This document shows positions 1-12,900 of a stretch of 64,000 bases of DNA, one piece after another; the first letter of the stretch is position 1; every line of letters starts with the position of its first letter. The notes under the pieces are model-generated. The model saw nothing but the letters and a program-made list of their open reading frames with translations, was not told the DNA's origin and ran no database searches. The DNA comes from Linyphia triangularis. Taxonomy: Eukaryota; Arthropoda; Arachnida; Araneae; Linyphiidae. The stretch lies in NCBI GenBank assembly GCA_963978545.1, contig OZ021721.1:113803280-113867279 (forward strand). The letters are read 5' to 3'. Made by a program: the position numbers and the translations under genes.

Positions 1-1204
1 TGCGACTATAAGTAAGCGAGATTACTCCTCTAATCTAAATTTCAGCAAGCATATGTGGGACGCTTCTACAATATGCATTGTGTAAAGATTTAATGAATTG
101 GGAACTTTCTATGACCTGCAAACTGTTCAAAACATGTTACGAACCATTTAGTCACTAGAATTCATCAAGAAACTCATGTTAAGTATGAGAATACAGTGCC
201 AAGTAAACACTGATGACCGGGGAGGTTATATCTCACACTAAAAGTCAACCCCATGACTTGCGCGATTTTTAAAGTAAATGCATCTGTACAACTGCACACT
301 AATGGTACTCCATTCTTTTGCATATGCCCCGCTGTACACTTTGCATTTCATTCTGCGACTGAGTTGTTTTAATTATTGTTTTGTTGTATAAAGATGTGTC
401 TTTGAAGTAAATTTCAAGTGTCTACGCTACTCTACTGAGAAGTTATTAGGGAAAAACTGAATTATCCTTAATTTATGGACATGAGTGTATATTTTAGTAA
501 TCACCTTACAAAAAGCAATCATGAAAAGTAAAAATTTGCCCTGAAAATCTTCGTTTCTGGCATAATTGAAAAAAATCAAATGACTATTGCACCAAGTAAC
601 AAAGTAATTGTTTTGATTTCAAACTCACTAAGGTTGCTTGAGTTTGAAAAACTTCTTTTTAATTTTGCCTTTCCCCCCCCCCCCCCTTTTTTTTTTTTTT
701 TAAATTTCGTTCGCCCTTGAAATTTAGCAGGATTTCTAATTCCGGAGTGTAGCTCCTTCAGGGAAGTACGGGCTTGGTGAACCCGATGTGCCCCAGCTAG
801 GCCTAGCATTTCCTTTTCTTTTCTTGTTAGGCCCTCTCATATGTACTGTTTCATTACTTTGGGTTTTGTTCATACATTTCATTTCACCACCCCATCAAAA
901 TATCTTCGCATTTCTACAAGAAATTGGTTTTTATTGTCTGATTTAAAATTTTAGCCTCTTTATCTCAACTGTTTTTAATCTCAATATTTTAAAGAATCTT
1001 AATTTTTAGAAAACGTACTATTGTTTGGTGCAGCATGGCCCTAGTGAAGCCCTTGCGCCATAAAACCTCAACCAACCAACCGGAGTGGAATCTAGGCATT
1101 AATGCATCAGCAAATGGTAACTGCCGCTATATTTTACTAGCTAGTGAAAATATTTATGGTTGCAATTATAAATTGGCCGTGGTTTTATGTAAACACCTTG
1201 AAAT
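1..1204. other. No gene seen; AT-rich flank with C14/T15 run
   Basis: Nothing recognisable apart from a C14 then T15 homopolymer at about 673-701. The open frame over the homopolymer (576-809) is not coding-like. If the protease gene ends left of the window, this is part of its last intron. Confidence 0.6.
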
Positions 1205-1560
1205 GTTCTTTCTGTATATCACGAGAATAGCTCCCTCTATGTTGTCTAACTTTGTCAGTTGCCATGGAAACAAGACTAGTGCCATTTTTACAAGGATTCC
1301 AGGAAAAAGACATCAACATTGGCGTGTTGAAAGCTCATATGGCTTATTAGCGATATTTCATAGATTATCAAAATAGATCCATTCAAGTGAATTTATTTCC
1401 CATCATCTTGATAAATGTCGTTTTGTAAACTTTTAAGCAGTCAATTTCCTATATGTATCATCCCTATTCTATATTGACGACTCTTGTGTCTATAGCAATC
1501 GCCATCATCTAGAATATCTGGCGGGTTCATTTATCTTTAGAGATATACAGTAATAACATG
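1205..1560 (+). repeat. Degenerate copy of the ACTGTCTGTC-end MITE family
   Basis: The stretch with AATAGCTCCC, TTGCCATGGAAACAAGACTAG and later CCCTATTCT...ATCTGGCGGG lines up in the same order with 25180-25390 and partly, inverted, with 20870-20995. An open frame over it (1035-1376) is therefore repeat sequence. The ends are eroded. Confidence 0.55.
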
Positions 1561-1580
1561 TTTGTAACTCTTAGTGTGAT

Positions 1581-1767
1581 TTGGTTGGTTGGTTGGTTGT
1601 TTTCAGATTATCTGGCGCCGTCAGCAACACGAGGGCTATAATGCGCCGAAACATTCGTCATTAGACAAGCCAACATACATTTACAAACACCCATGCCAAC
1701 ACGGGATTTGAACCCGCAACCTCGCGGTCTAGAAGCTAGCACTCTAACCACTACACCGTTTGGTCGG
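1581..1767 (-). repeat. tRNA-derived SINE, family 1
   Basis: Read on the minus strand: tRNA-like head with A-box TAGTGGTTAG and B-box GGTTCAAATCC, a body ending CCAGATAATCTGAAAAC, and an (AACC)n tail. Flanking copies of GTGTGATTTGG look like an 11-bp target-site duplication. Confidence 0.85.
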
Positions 1768-1852
1768 TCTTGGTGTGATTTGGGAACTTAAGGACCAAAC
1801 TACGCCAAAATTCTAACTTCTAGATTATAAAGTAGTCCAGCAGTTCAATTGT

Positions 1853-2042
1853 GGTTGGTTGGTTGGTTGGTTGTATTCAGATTATCTGGCGCCGTCAGCA
1901 ACACGAGGGCTATAATGCGCCGAAACATTCGTCATTAGACAAGCCAACATACATTTACAAACACCCATGCCAACACGGGACTCGAACCCGCAACCTCGCG
2001 GTCTAGAAGCTAGCACGCTAACCACTATACCGTTTGGTCGGC
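1853..2042 (-). repeat. tRNA-derived SINE, family 1
   Basis: Near-identical to the copy 85 bp to the left and in the same orientation, but with its own target-site duplication (AGTTCAATTGTGG), so a separate insertion rather than a tandem duplication. B-box GGTTCGAGTCC is perfect. Confidence 0.88.
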
Positions 2043-3916
2043 AGTTCAATTGTGGAAAAAAAGACTTTTATAGAGAGGTAAGACACATATGAGCATTTGC
2101 ATGATATGAAAGCCCTCGACAGCTATCCGACAATCTAAACGTGATCATGGGTCACAATCTTCGTCATGTCTATTCGTTTCATTAAGCCGAAAATTCATAA
2201 TGATGGTGCAGGAAATAAAATCTCTTGGAGATAGATACTGCTTCATTAGAAATATCAAATAGTGGATTTAGGGGATCTTCCAAATGCAGTAAAATACATC
2301 GTTTTAAAAGAAATGATTAATTTTAAAATATTAAATAAAAATAAATAAAAATAACATTTTAAATTGCGTTAATATTTTTTAAATATTTTTCTTATGAAAC
2401 TCTTCCAAATACTTTTTCGTTAGTTTGCTTCAGGTTTCTTGTGAACTAATTGCTTTCAACTGGAGTTGGATATAAATCAAAGATAATTTAAATCAGGTTT
2501 AATTTAATTCTTTGATTTAAATAATAGATTTCATGATTTACAGCATTTAATACTTGGGAAGACTTGTTTGAGAAACTGTTTTTCAAACTAGAATGATAAT
2601 TCACCTTCATAAATTAACACATCACATCTGTAATAGAAATAAATAATTCTTTTAAAGTAAATTTTCTTCGTTTTCAATATTTTATGCTTACATCTCTCCT
2701 TTAAAAGGCAGATTAGTGTTATAAAACAATATTAGTAAACTTGTGCTACCCTCAACATGTAAAATCCTATTATGTGCAAAATTGTTTTTAGAGTAAAACC
2801 TGATGACACACTGATAAACTGAATTTTGCCTAAAATTTGTTTTGCTACTTATATGCAAGAAATTTTCTAAAATATTTTATTTCACAGTATATTTTTATAT
2901 TAATAATTTAAACGCCCTCATAATAGCTATGGTCTGAAACCTTTCACCCTTTGGTGCTGGGTTAGAATACTGGATTTGCTTGGATATTCTTTGCGGCTAG
3001 TAATATAGCAAGCTAGAATTCAAGCTTGTTTAGTAGTTAATGTACTTGTACAGTTCTAATTAGTATAACAATTAAAAATTAAAATTCCTTAATCTAATCT
3101 CACAATTGTCTCCGTTTTCAATATTCTGTAGTTATGTCTCTCCTTAAAAGGGGCAGAACAGTGATACCAATCAATCATTATAGTCATCATATATCATTAA
3201 TTATTATAGTCAATAGTGGTTAGATTCCTAACCAACACTGTGATGAAAATTGACGGGACAATTGTATAAATGAGTTGAAATTTTGATAAATTGTCTGTTT
3301 TTAAAATATTAAGTTTTAAAAAAAAAAATCATGGATAATCAATTGGAGTTTTTTTACGCCGCGTCATGATTCCATTTCTTATATAATTATCGTTTGGTAT
3401 ATTTTTCGTTGTCATAGTTGCAAAATTTATTCTTTGCAAGTGGCAATTAAAGTTAGTTTTTCGGTGTTTTATTTTTTATTCTGGTTGATAAAAGTATGTT
3501 AAGGGGACGACAAAAAATGACGAAAATGTGAATTTTTATCCCATAATGTGGAGAATGTCTTTCTGAATAGCTGTGAAAAAATGTATACTTGTACGTTTGA
3601 TAGATAAAAAATTGTATTTTCTAAACCCTCTCACACTATCAAAGCTGAAAAAGAAATCTGTAACACTGTTTTTCTCAGTTCGTTATTTTTCAGTTTGAGT
3701 GTTGTTAAATCCCGTTCTAAAAACCTTATAATCCTTCTACATAAAAGAATTGCAATAAAAGTGTTTACAGAAGGAAAATGATAGTCGTATTTAGAAGTAT
3801 GTTTGGGATATTGTTAAATGCTTCCGACAACCAATGGACCGTCGGAAGTGAAGTATTAGAGTTTATGATGTGATTGGCCTTTTTGTTTCTGCGAAGCATT
3901 TAGCAGTTTCTGATAG
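2043..3916. other. AT-rich stretch, no gene seen
   Basis: No coding or RNA gene. A diverged local duplication is visible: TTTTCAATATT...TCTCTCC near 2674 recurs near 3115, about 445 bp apart. Confidence 0.55.
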
Positions 3917-4576
3917 TAGACTGAGAGGCGACTGCAATTTTTGGACCCCATCCAACATCATTCTGATTTTTTTTATAGAAATTAGAGAAAAGTGAGTAGA
4001 TTACGAATCCACTGATCTGCCGTGGCAAAAATGGCCGAAACTGGTCAAAAATCGACTTTTAATAAGTTGAACTATATCCAATGGCCAAATGAGCCATAAC
4101 TTGCCAAATAATGAGCATTTTTTTTATTTGGTAACCCTCACTCTTTAATTTTCAATTAAGAAGGTTGAAGACGATTCAGATATCTGGCGACGGCCTACTT
4201 GCATCTATTAAAAGGGAGCCAAGTTGGAAATAAATATTACGTCATGGATAACGTAACTGATGTCACCAATTTGGCTTACTTTTAAAAGACAAAAATTTTC
4301 CAAGCCAGATATCAGAAATCGTTTGAGCTTTTTCTCATTGAAAATCAAAATGCAAGGTTGCCAGACGAAAAAGTTTGTTCTCTTTTTGGCAAGTTATGGC
4401 ATATTTGGCGATCGGATTTAAGTTCAACTCAGTTCAAGTCGATTTTTGACCAGTTTCGGCCATTTTTGCCATGGCAGACCAGTGGATTCCTAATCTACTA
4501 ACTTTTCACCAATCTCTATAAAAAATTCAGAATGATGTTCGATGGGGTCCAAAAATTGAAGTCGCCTCTCGGACTA
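3917..4576. mobile_element. TA-flanked fold-back MITE, 'GAGAGGCGAC' family, copy 1
   Basis: The two halves are inverted copies: GAGAGGCGACTGCAATTTTT at the left returns reverse-complemented at the right, with about 300-bp arms meeting near an ACGTCA/TGACGT-like centre. A TA at each end suggests Tc1/mariner-type insertion. No coding sequence. The intact reference copy in this window. Confidence 0.82.
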
Positions 4577-5100
4577 TAGCCAATAAACAGCTCGACCCCC
4601 GTGCTTTCCCCATTGATAATTTGACTCTATCTAACTCAATGATGAATTATAGAACCCGTTGACATACAGTTCCATAACGTTCATTCACAAATAGGAGGAT
4701 TGTCCTAATAGTTTATAGTGTGCATTTACTTGGCAACTTCAACATTGAAACTTTAGTTTGAAAAGATGTGACTATTTATAAATGCAAAATGATGGCCAAC
4801 TATGTCAATACACAACCTGTGGACTATAGAAAGTTGAGTTAGAGTGAAATACATTCGAAAAGATATATTTTAATGTTTTAACACTAGCTCAATGGTTGCT
4901 GGAATGTGATATTAATTCTCTTTATCAAATTATTTTGAAACTTTAGTTTGGTGGGATAAAAGATGTGACAGTTTATAATTTTGGTTATTTGGCTATATCA
5001 TCAAATGTAAAAGAAAATGATTGATTGTAAATCAGTTAATTTTGTTAAGCGCAATGGAATTGTACAAAATGTTTTCTTAAGGCTTCATTCAAACGTTAAC
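4577..5100. other. No gene seen
   Basis: AT-rich. GAAACTTTAGTTTG followed by AAAGATGTGAC occurs near 4746 and again near 4938, a diverged local duplication. Nothing else supported. Confidence 0.5.
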
Positions 5101-5285
5101 AGCCGACCAAACGGTATAGTGGTTAGCGTGCTAGCTTCTAGACCGCGAGGTTGCGTGTTCGAGTCCCGTGTTTGGCATAGGTGTTTATAAATGTATGTTG
5201 GCTTGTCTAATGACGAATGTTTCGGCGCATTATAGCCCTCGTGTTGCTGACGGCGCCAGATAATCTGAAAAACAACCAACCAACC
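5101..5285 (+). repeat. tRNA-derived SINE, family 1
   Basis: Head GACCAAACGGTATAGTGG, B-box GTTCGAGTCC, (AACC)n tail. The target-site duplication CAAACGTTAACA is present on both sides. Confidence 0.88.
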
Positions 5286-5427
5286 AAACGTTAACATTAT
5301 TGGGGCTGCATTTGAAAAGTCGTAGTATTCATACATTATAAATAATTAACTATAAAGATTATTAACTGTTTACAAACGTTTGAAATTATGTAAACTTTTT
5401 GAAACAATAAATTTTATTTCTAACTTT

Positions 5428-6928
5428 CCTTAACGGGAGATAAGAGTCCCGGATAACCAAATCCATCGTATTTTCTTTCAGCTTCAACGTGCTCTAAATT
5501 ATTTAAAATACAAAATTTTTAATTTATTTTTTGACACAGTCAATAATAACATATTTGTTATGATTATTACTCTGATAATTTTATTTTATTTTATATATTT
5601 TTTATGTAATAAGCCTATATTCGGACTTAGAATTTTAAAATTATTTTATGCCAACCTTTGGTTAGATACACTTTTCAGAATAAATTTACACAAATATTTT
5701 ACAAATAAACTCTAAAAAAATTAATTTGGCAAATAAACTCTCTATTTCAAACAGTAAACCTATTTTTTTACCTAATATATCTTTAAAATTATATTTAAAG
5801 CAATAATATAGTTAGCGTAAACAAAAATTGTCATTTTTTACAACATAAAATATCACATAATTTCCTAATTTAAGAAAAATTTTAGGTTCACTAGATAAAT
5901 CTTGTGTATTTTCATTATCATGGAAAAAATTAAATTTAAATATTCAATAGAATTTGAGAAAAGTGTACCTAACAAAAAATTGCCATTAAAATTCTAAGTT
6001 TTAAATGTAGGCTTATTACATAAAGTGTACAGATAATAAAATAAAAATTGGAAGTGTAACATTCATAAAAAATATGTAATTATTGACTTATTGACTATGT
6101 CAAAAATTAATTTTAAAATATTGCATTTTAAATAATTAAGGGAACTTTTTAAGGGGGTCCAGTACCGAAATTTCTTCAAAAATTCCCAATTTTTTTTTCT
6201 GATTTTAAAAAATAGTCCATACATTCCTGAAGAGAATGATGTTTTTATCTCATTCCTCCAGTGATTAGAACGCCACAAAATTACCTGTGATTTAAACATC
6301 ACTAATGGGCGTAACACATTGAAGCGTCTGCTTAAAGTGCGTTTTTCGAGCACTAGTGTTTTTCACAGATGTTGCATATTCAAATCGATATATCTCCAGA
6401 ACCATTAACAATTGGCTATTCAAATTTTCGGAGCATTTAATTTATATAGTTTTAAATATTTTGTCATCACAGAATTTTATTTTTTTAATCATGTTTTAAA
6501 ATATAACATTTAGCATAAAAGATAACATAAAAAAAAGCAAAAATTTCAATATTTTAACTTTGAGAATTTTTTTAATTTTTTTTTTATTCAACTATCAAAA
6601 TTCTGTGAAGACAAAGTTTTCTTTATATAATTATGTATTACGGAAAGCTTTCCCTTTGAATTTTTTTTTTTTTTTTTATTTATATCAAAATACGCAAACA
6701 TCAATTATTATGGGTTTTTCTTGGTTTTTAAATTATTTTTAAATAACTAAACACAAAATTTAAAAAAATATTTTCTCAAAGATATATAAATAGTATCTCA
6801 TACATAAAATAAATTTTTGACATAAAAATGTACATAAATAAAGTTTTTTTTATTTTCGGTACCGGACCCCCTTAACTTGAATGAAAATACAACTGATTCG
6901 GTTTTCCGGGAGTCTTGTCTCCCCTTAA
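5428..6928. mobile_element. pogo/Tigger-like non-autonomous element with nested MITE
   Basis: The left end AACGGGAGATAAGAGTCCCGG is matched inverted by the right end CCGGGAGTCTTGTCTCCCC. Such 'CCGG'-rich ends are typical of Tigger-like elements. About 730 bp of the interior is a later TTAA MITE insertion (6149-6876). No transposase remains. Confidence 0.5.
6149..6876 (+). mobile_element. TTAA-flanked MITE with GGGGGTCC ends, copy 1
   Basis: TTAA then GGGGGTCCAGTACCGAAA at the left; TTTCGGTACCGGACCCCC then TTAA at the right. About 720 bp between, AT-rich and non-coding. TTAA duplication is the piggyBac hallmark, so a piggyBac-mobilised MITE is inferred. Sister copies lie at 8440-9167 (inverted) and 61042-61767. 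Confidence 0.82.
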
Positions 6929-6986
6929 CGACATTAAACATTAATTAAGAAGTGAATGGAATCTATACAGTGGAATGGCTTTTCCT

Positions 6987-7280
6987 GAATATTGGGGACT
7001 TATGTATTGTGACATTCTTTTTCCAAACTAAGGATACAATGTGCATATAATATTTGTTTTAACCAGGTAAGATTCACGCAAGGCGAATATTGGGGACTTA
7101 TGTATTGTGACATTCTTTTTCCAAACTAAGGATACAATGTGCATGTAATATTTGTTTTAACCAGGTAAGATTCACGCAAGGCGAATATTGGGGACTTATG
7201 TATTGTGACATTCTTTTTCCAAACGAAGGATACAATGTGCATATAATATTTGTTTCAACCAAGTAAGATTCACGCAAGGC
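6987..7280. repeat. 98-bp tandem repeat, three copies
   Basis: GAATATTGGGGACTTATG starts at about 6987, 7085 and 7183. The third copy carries a few substitutions. The 70-codon open frame over it on the minus strand (7098-7310) is a repeat artefact. Confidence 0.9.
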
Positions 7281-7344
7281 ATTAGATTCCTCAAAATAAG
7301 TTATTCTCAATCGAGACCATATTAAAATATGTAGTGGTAATAAA

Positions 7345-8100
7345 AACTAAAGGTGTGAAACATCGCACAACTTTCAATTACACTGTAATATTGGTCATTA
7401 AATTAAAATGTATGGTGTTATTTACTGTTTTAATATTTTCACTTATTTAAATAAAATAATTGGCAATAATTTTTACATGGGGGAAAAAACCCAAGATAGC
7501 TTAATTTGCGATGTTATTCGATAGACATTACATTGTCCTTTCTTGTGCGTGAAACAGAAAAAATCAATCGTTGATGGGCGATGCACAAGGTCAGAGAGCT
7601 CTGCGTTTAAGGTACTCGTTTGTCAACTTTTACGCTTTTATCGCAATTCTAAGGGAATTTCAAAGGTAGGGACGATCAGATCACCTTAAGAGGCATTAGC
7701 ACAGAGATTTTACTCAAAATCGTTAGAGGCGTTTTTTTAGCAATTCCCATATAGCACACATCTTCCCAGGGAGATCCCTAGGAAGTCATACGGAGTCCCG
7801 GGGATGACTGAAGACTTCCTAATGACCTCCCTGGGAGGATTTGTACTATATGGGTTGCTGAAAAACATGATTTTTCATAATTTCAACCTTATGCACATCG
7901 CGATTTTGACAAAAACTTTAATGGGAGGTTCCATGATCACCACCAACTCGCACACCAAATTTAAGCATCGTAGGTCAATTTGTTCGGGAGTTATGCTGAC
8001 CACGTACACACAGAAATACAGACACACATACAGGCATTTTTTCTAGAACTCTTTTTTGTAATTCAGTGTTCCAAAACGTAGAGAAATGCAAAAAAGATTT
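7345..8100 (+). repeat. Unclassified dispersed repeat ('CATCGTAGGTCAAT' family), copy 1
   Basis: Shares, in order, CACAACTTTCAATTACA, AATCGTTAGAGGCG, a CATCGTAGGTCAAT core, TTCGGGAGTTAT and ACACACAGA with 42947-43740 (inverted) and 44470-45800. No coding potential in common among copies. Confidence 0.6.
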
Positions 8101-8439
8101 AATTTTTTTTTACCGAATGTTATACTTTCATTACCCTATGTAAAATATGGGTAATTGAAAGTAATTAATAGTAAAATGAGAGTCGGTAAATTTACTTGTA
8201 TAGACGGCTTTTATTGATGTGCTCTCCACATGAAAATTGTATCCGGTCGCTAATGCTTGCGGTTGAAGTGGAGTTGAGCTCTAGTGACTGAATGTCTCAA
8301 TCGTAATGTAATGCTTTCAGGCTTTCAATGACTGAGTGTCTCAGTCGTAGCTCTTTGGTAAGACTAGTCAGTGAAATTGCGCAGGAATTCTAGTTTACAA
8401 AATTTAACAGTTGCATTGGTCATTTATTTTTACTTTTCA

Positions 8440-9167
8440 TTAAGGGGGTCCGGTACCGAAAATAAAAAAAAACTTTATTTATGTACATTTTTATGTCAAA
8501 AATTTATTTTATGTATGAGATACTATTTATATATCTTTGAGAATTTTTTTTAAAATATTGTGTTTAGTTATTTAAAAAAAAATTAAAAACCAAGAAAAAT
8601 CCATAATAATTGATGTTTGCGTATTTTGATATAAGTCAAGAAAAAATAAAAAAAAATTCAAAGTGAAAGCTTTCTGTAATACATAATTATATAAAGAAAA
8701 TTTTGTCTTTACAGAATTTTGATAGGTGAATTAAAAAAAATTAAAAACATTCTCAAAGTTAAAATATTGAAATTTTTGCTTTTTTTTATGTTATCTTTTA
8801 TGCTAAATGTTATATTTTAAAACAGAATTAACAAAAAATAAAATTCTGTGATGACAAAATATTTAAAACTATACAAATTAAATGCTCCAAAAATTTGAAT
8901 AGCCCATTGTTAATGGTTCTGGAGATATATAGATTTGAATATGCAACATCTGTGAAAAACACTAGCGCTCGAAAAAAGCACTTTAAGCAGACGCTTCAAT
9001 GTGTTACGCCCATTAGTGATATTAAATCACAGGTAATTTCGTAGAGTTCTAATAACGGGAGGAATAAGATAAAAACATAATTCTCTTCAGGAATGTATGA
9101 ACTATATTTTAAAATCAGAAAAAAAAATTGGGATTTTTGAAGAAATTTCGGTACTGGACCTCCTTAA
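8440..9167 (-). mobile_element. TTAA-flanked MITE with GGGGGTCC ends, copy 2
   Basis: Same element as 6149-6876 in opposite orientation, flanked by TTAA on both sides, with ends GGGGGTCCGGTACCGAAA and TTTCGGTACTGGACCTCC. The two copies 1.6 kb apart could pair as a long inverted repeat. Confidence 0.82.
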
Positions 9168-9831
9168 AGGATTACTAGTTTGCATTGAATGTTTGAGATA
9201 GTATTAACTTTAAATATTGAGAGTAGTATTGGTAGCATAATAGCGTATCACACACACTCAGCCTTTCAATTCCATATTTCGATTTTTAATACTTTTTGAA
9301 TCCATTAAATAATGCTTAATTTTAAATTAACTATTAACTAAAAGTTGTTACAGTGATTTAATGTATAACATCATTGCACATCAAAGCTGAGTAAACCCAG
9401 CAACGAAGAGCCGCAAAGATATTTTGGTAATTTATTTGAACGAGTTAATCTGCATACTGAAATGTTATATTTTTGCGTCATTTTTACGTCATTGAGAGAT
9501 GGTAAATAAAAGTTATGTCATTAAATAAGTAGCAAATTTCATTTGGTACCTAAAAAATAACATGGTTTTTAAAACAGATTATTTGAGGCACAGTACACTA
9601 CACATCAGTAAATTATGAAAAGTATTAGAATCGTAAATATATAAATGAATGTAAAATGCATACGGTTCTAAATCTACAGTATACGATTTTAAAACTTACT
9701 TCAGTTACCTGAACATTTAAGTTTCCATGAAGTCTTGTAAATAAAAACGTAAATAACTTACTTTTCCCTCTAGATTTTTCTATTTATGTTCCATAATTGT
9801 GTGAATAAGACAAAAAAAAATATGGAATTAC
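9168..9831 (-). other. Intron downstream of exon A, no feature seen
   Basis: AT-rich sequence after the donor at 9831. No candidate for the terminal exon of the protease: no minus-strand GDSGGP coding sequence is visible. Confidence 0.55.
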
Positions 9832-9986
9832 CTGACATGAATCTCTTCCCCCTTCTTCGAATCCAGCGCACATGAAAATATCTGGAATATATTCGTGCCT
9901 TCCAGCGGCCAGAAACATATTCTTACATTTCTCATTGCTGATTATTGGGACTTGGACTTCTTGAAGAATCGATGGCAAAATTCCTC
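9832..9986 (-). CDS. Sb-like: Exon A: substrate-pocket exon of the S1 domain (last exon visible)
   Basis: A 155-nt exon with acceptor TTTACAG and donor CAG/GTAATT. The split Gly joins exon B as [15 protein letters not shown]. It continues through IISNEKC and [10 protein letters not shown] to GGRDSCQ. The Asp in RDSC is the S1-pocket residue that gives trypsin-like preference for Arg/Lys. In S1 enzymes the next residues are GDSGGP with the catalytic Ser. The exon stops exactly before it, and no exon encoding it was seen between 9831 and 1, so it should lie outside the window. Confidence 0.92.
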
Positions 9987-12900
9987 CTGTAAACGCACAC
10001 ATATTTTATTAGCTTTAATTATTATATAGTATTATAACTGATTACATTCGAATAGTTAATAAATATTTAACCCTTAACATATTAATTCATAATCCGTAAA
10101 CATATTTATCAGTTTCAAATCTTCAACTACTTGACGATTGCTTCAAAGTGTAAAGCAAAATAATAACTTACTATCAAGTTTGTTTACCCTTGATCCCCTT
10201 TAATTTACAGCAATCTATGCTAATTTTTAAGAGAGGTCACCAGCAATCAGCATGTCTCTGTCCCACAGATCCAATGTTTTTTCGACCCTAGTATGTACTG
10301 AATTATTGCTTTAAAACAAAAGAACTATCAAGGCTTGCTTGCGGTCACATCAAGTGCCTCACTTTCAACGAGAGCAGGAAAACCTTCGCCACCTGCACCA
10401 AGTGCCAAAATCATCAGGCCTCTCCTGAACACCTCTTGGATTGCATGGGACTCTCTAAGGAGGATCTCTTTAGCAATCCTCTCCTAGTCTTCGACTTCCT
10501 TTTAGTCAACGAACTCGTGGATCTTGTCTGACTCGGTCAGACAGTGAGGATTAGCAACAACAACAACAACAGAACTTTTATAACATATGTAGCATCAGTA
10601 ATCAAAGATCACTAGCACAATTTGATGGCAAAATAATTAGAGGTGTTTTTTTAATTATTTCTTGTGAGTTTTATAAGCTAGCTTATAAAAACTTTTTACA
10701 AGTGTAATAAAAATCACTCAGTTATTTTCCCGTCAATTATTTTACTGAGCCATTATTACTATTATTATACTTGTTATAAAAATGCATATGTTTCAGAGAA
10801 ATTCTCCAACAAATACTATGGCCGAAAAATGAAGCATTATGTCGATAATGAAGCATTTTGTGTATTAGGGAAAGACAGACTGATCTTTAAAAATGAGGAA
10901 TGATCGCTGTAAAATTTAGCAAACCAAGATAAAATAAGTTTGCTCATTTATATTTTTCATACAGTAAATATTTCATAGTAAGTTATTATTTTACTTTACA
11001 CTTTGAAGCACTCGTCTATGAGACAGGAACGATATCACGATCTCTTTTAAGTTATAACGGGGATTGGTAAACGTACAACTAGAGGTTGTCACCACCAATC
11101 ACAAAGCACCAATCAAAAGCAGCGATTGCTTAAAACAATTTAGGACAAAGACGTATATGTTTAAAGATACAACAGATTACCTTACGTTTTTCATTTACGT
11201 TTTAGACTAATTTCTATTGAAACCAACAATGCGGTAAGAAGGGCAATTAAGGACTAAAAATGGAAAACGACCTAAGTACCAAAAAAATCGAAAATCTTTT
11301 CTTTTTTTTACGGAAAAATGTCCTAAAGACCAAGCTAAACAAAGTGGAGAACTCCCAAAGGGCGAACTCCAGTAGCAATAGTTCAAATTCAATCTCAAGT
11401 ATGTACTTAACCATTGCCTTAAGTACCAGATGAGATCATTTTTCGACTCTCCTGAAAATTTTTATTTTTTGGACTTAGGTCGTTTTCCATTTCTAGACCT
11501 CAATTACTTATAACCTCATGAAAGGTATCTGCTGTATGAGGAGATCATAGTTTATTGTAGTGGATTAATAAATTCCTATTCAGTCCCAAAAACTTAAATA
11601 ATTTTACTGACGAAAATGTTTTATTGAGCTTTAGTGCGTTAATATAATACAAAAGTTAATAGAAAGACCAAAGAATCAACATGAATACTTGAAAACTAAT
11701 TTACGAAAAGATTCTTTATCAATATGTACCCCCATAATATCCTTACCCTTCACTTTCAGACAAGGGCATAATGTATTTTTGTCGCTATAAAGCTCTTTCT
11801 TAATTATACAAAATTGTTAAACTGTGTATCAATTGTTTTAATCACACCGGCCTATAGATTCTGTCAAGGCATTATAAAAAATTATTGGCATATTAAGAAG
11901 TCATCTGCTTATTGTCTCAAATTCAAATAAAAAGATATTTTTTTTATCATCTACGGTTAATCTTTTTATTCATAGGAACAATAAAATGTGTACATAAAAA
12001 ATTTGTTTATTTAATAATAGAAATAAGAAGTCGCAATAATAATTTAAGTATGCATATTTTATCTTGAAGTAACACAATTGATAATGCACCCAGTATAATT
12101 TTCTAACAAGACCAATAAACACTTAGCATTTTGTTGTACATCATTTTGCATCTAGAATAACACTCTAGTGTCAAGGGCATTAAAATAATAAATAATAGTG
12201 TGTAATTTTGCTTATCTTCTGTTATAGTTTTTGCTGCAAAAACTTATTATTTAAATCATTTATTTTCTTTTACGACCAGATTATTGAATGATTGGTTTTT
12301 GCTTTCAACTACCTATTCTTGTGCACAATAACGGCTAATCAGACCGGGACATACAGATTAACCTGGATTCCAAATCACGACAAGCATTCTTTCCTAACTC
12401 AGGATTCCAACCCGGCACTTTTGGTATGTGAGGCTAGGACTCTAAAATATTGGTTTGTATTAGGTTATAAAAATAAAAGTGAAATATGCAATTCTATTTT
12501 TCAATTTTAAAACAATAGATGGACTATTTTAAGGGTTTATATTTGAACTGTTTAAGATGAAGCGTTACTTTAAGCGATACTATCCACACCTTTTTCTGAC
12601 CAACATACCTTTACAAATGCTGCAATACTTCCATACTGCCAGCGTCTATGATGTTAGATGAAAGCAATTCACTCTTACTATTAAAATTCAGAAATAATAA
12701 CACTAGAAAGACGGGAGCTTAGTATATACCTATATTGCCTGAAAGCAGTCAAAATGACTGCTTGTGAAAAAATAACTAATGCGCAAAGAAATTTGTTTAA
12801 CAGTAATTTTTAATATATTTTATTTCTCAAAGTTATCAAAATTGCGATTAAAGTAGCTTTTTATATTTAAGCAAGATATCATCCACTACTAAAATATTTT

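Noticed and set aside
1035..1376. 113-codon open frame
   Set aside because: Much of it aligns with MITE copies at 20.8 and 25.2 kb in which the frame is not kept.
5101..5180. Functional tRNA genes at the A-box/B-box sites
   Set aside because: Every such site is the head of a SINE or fold-back arm with a body or T-run attached, and the cloverleaf pairing is incomplete.
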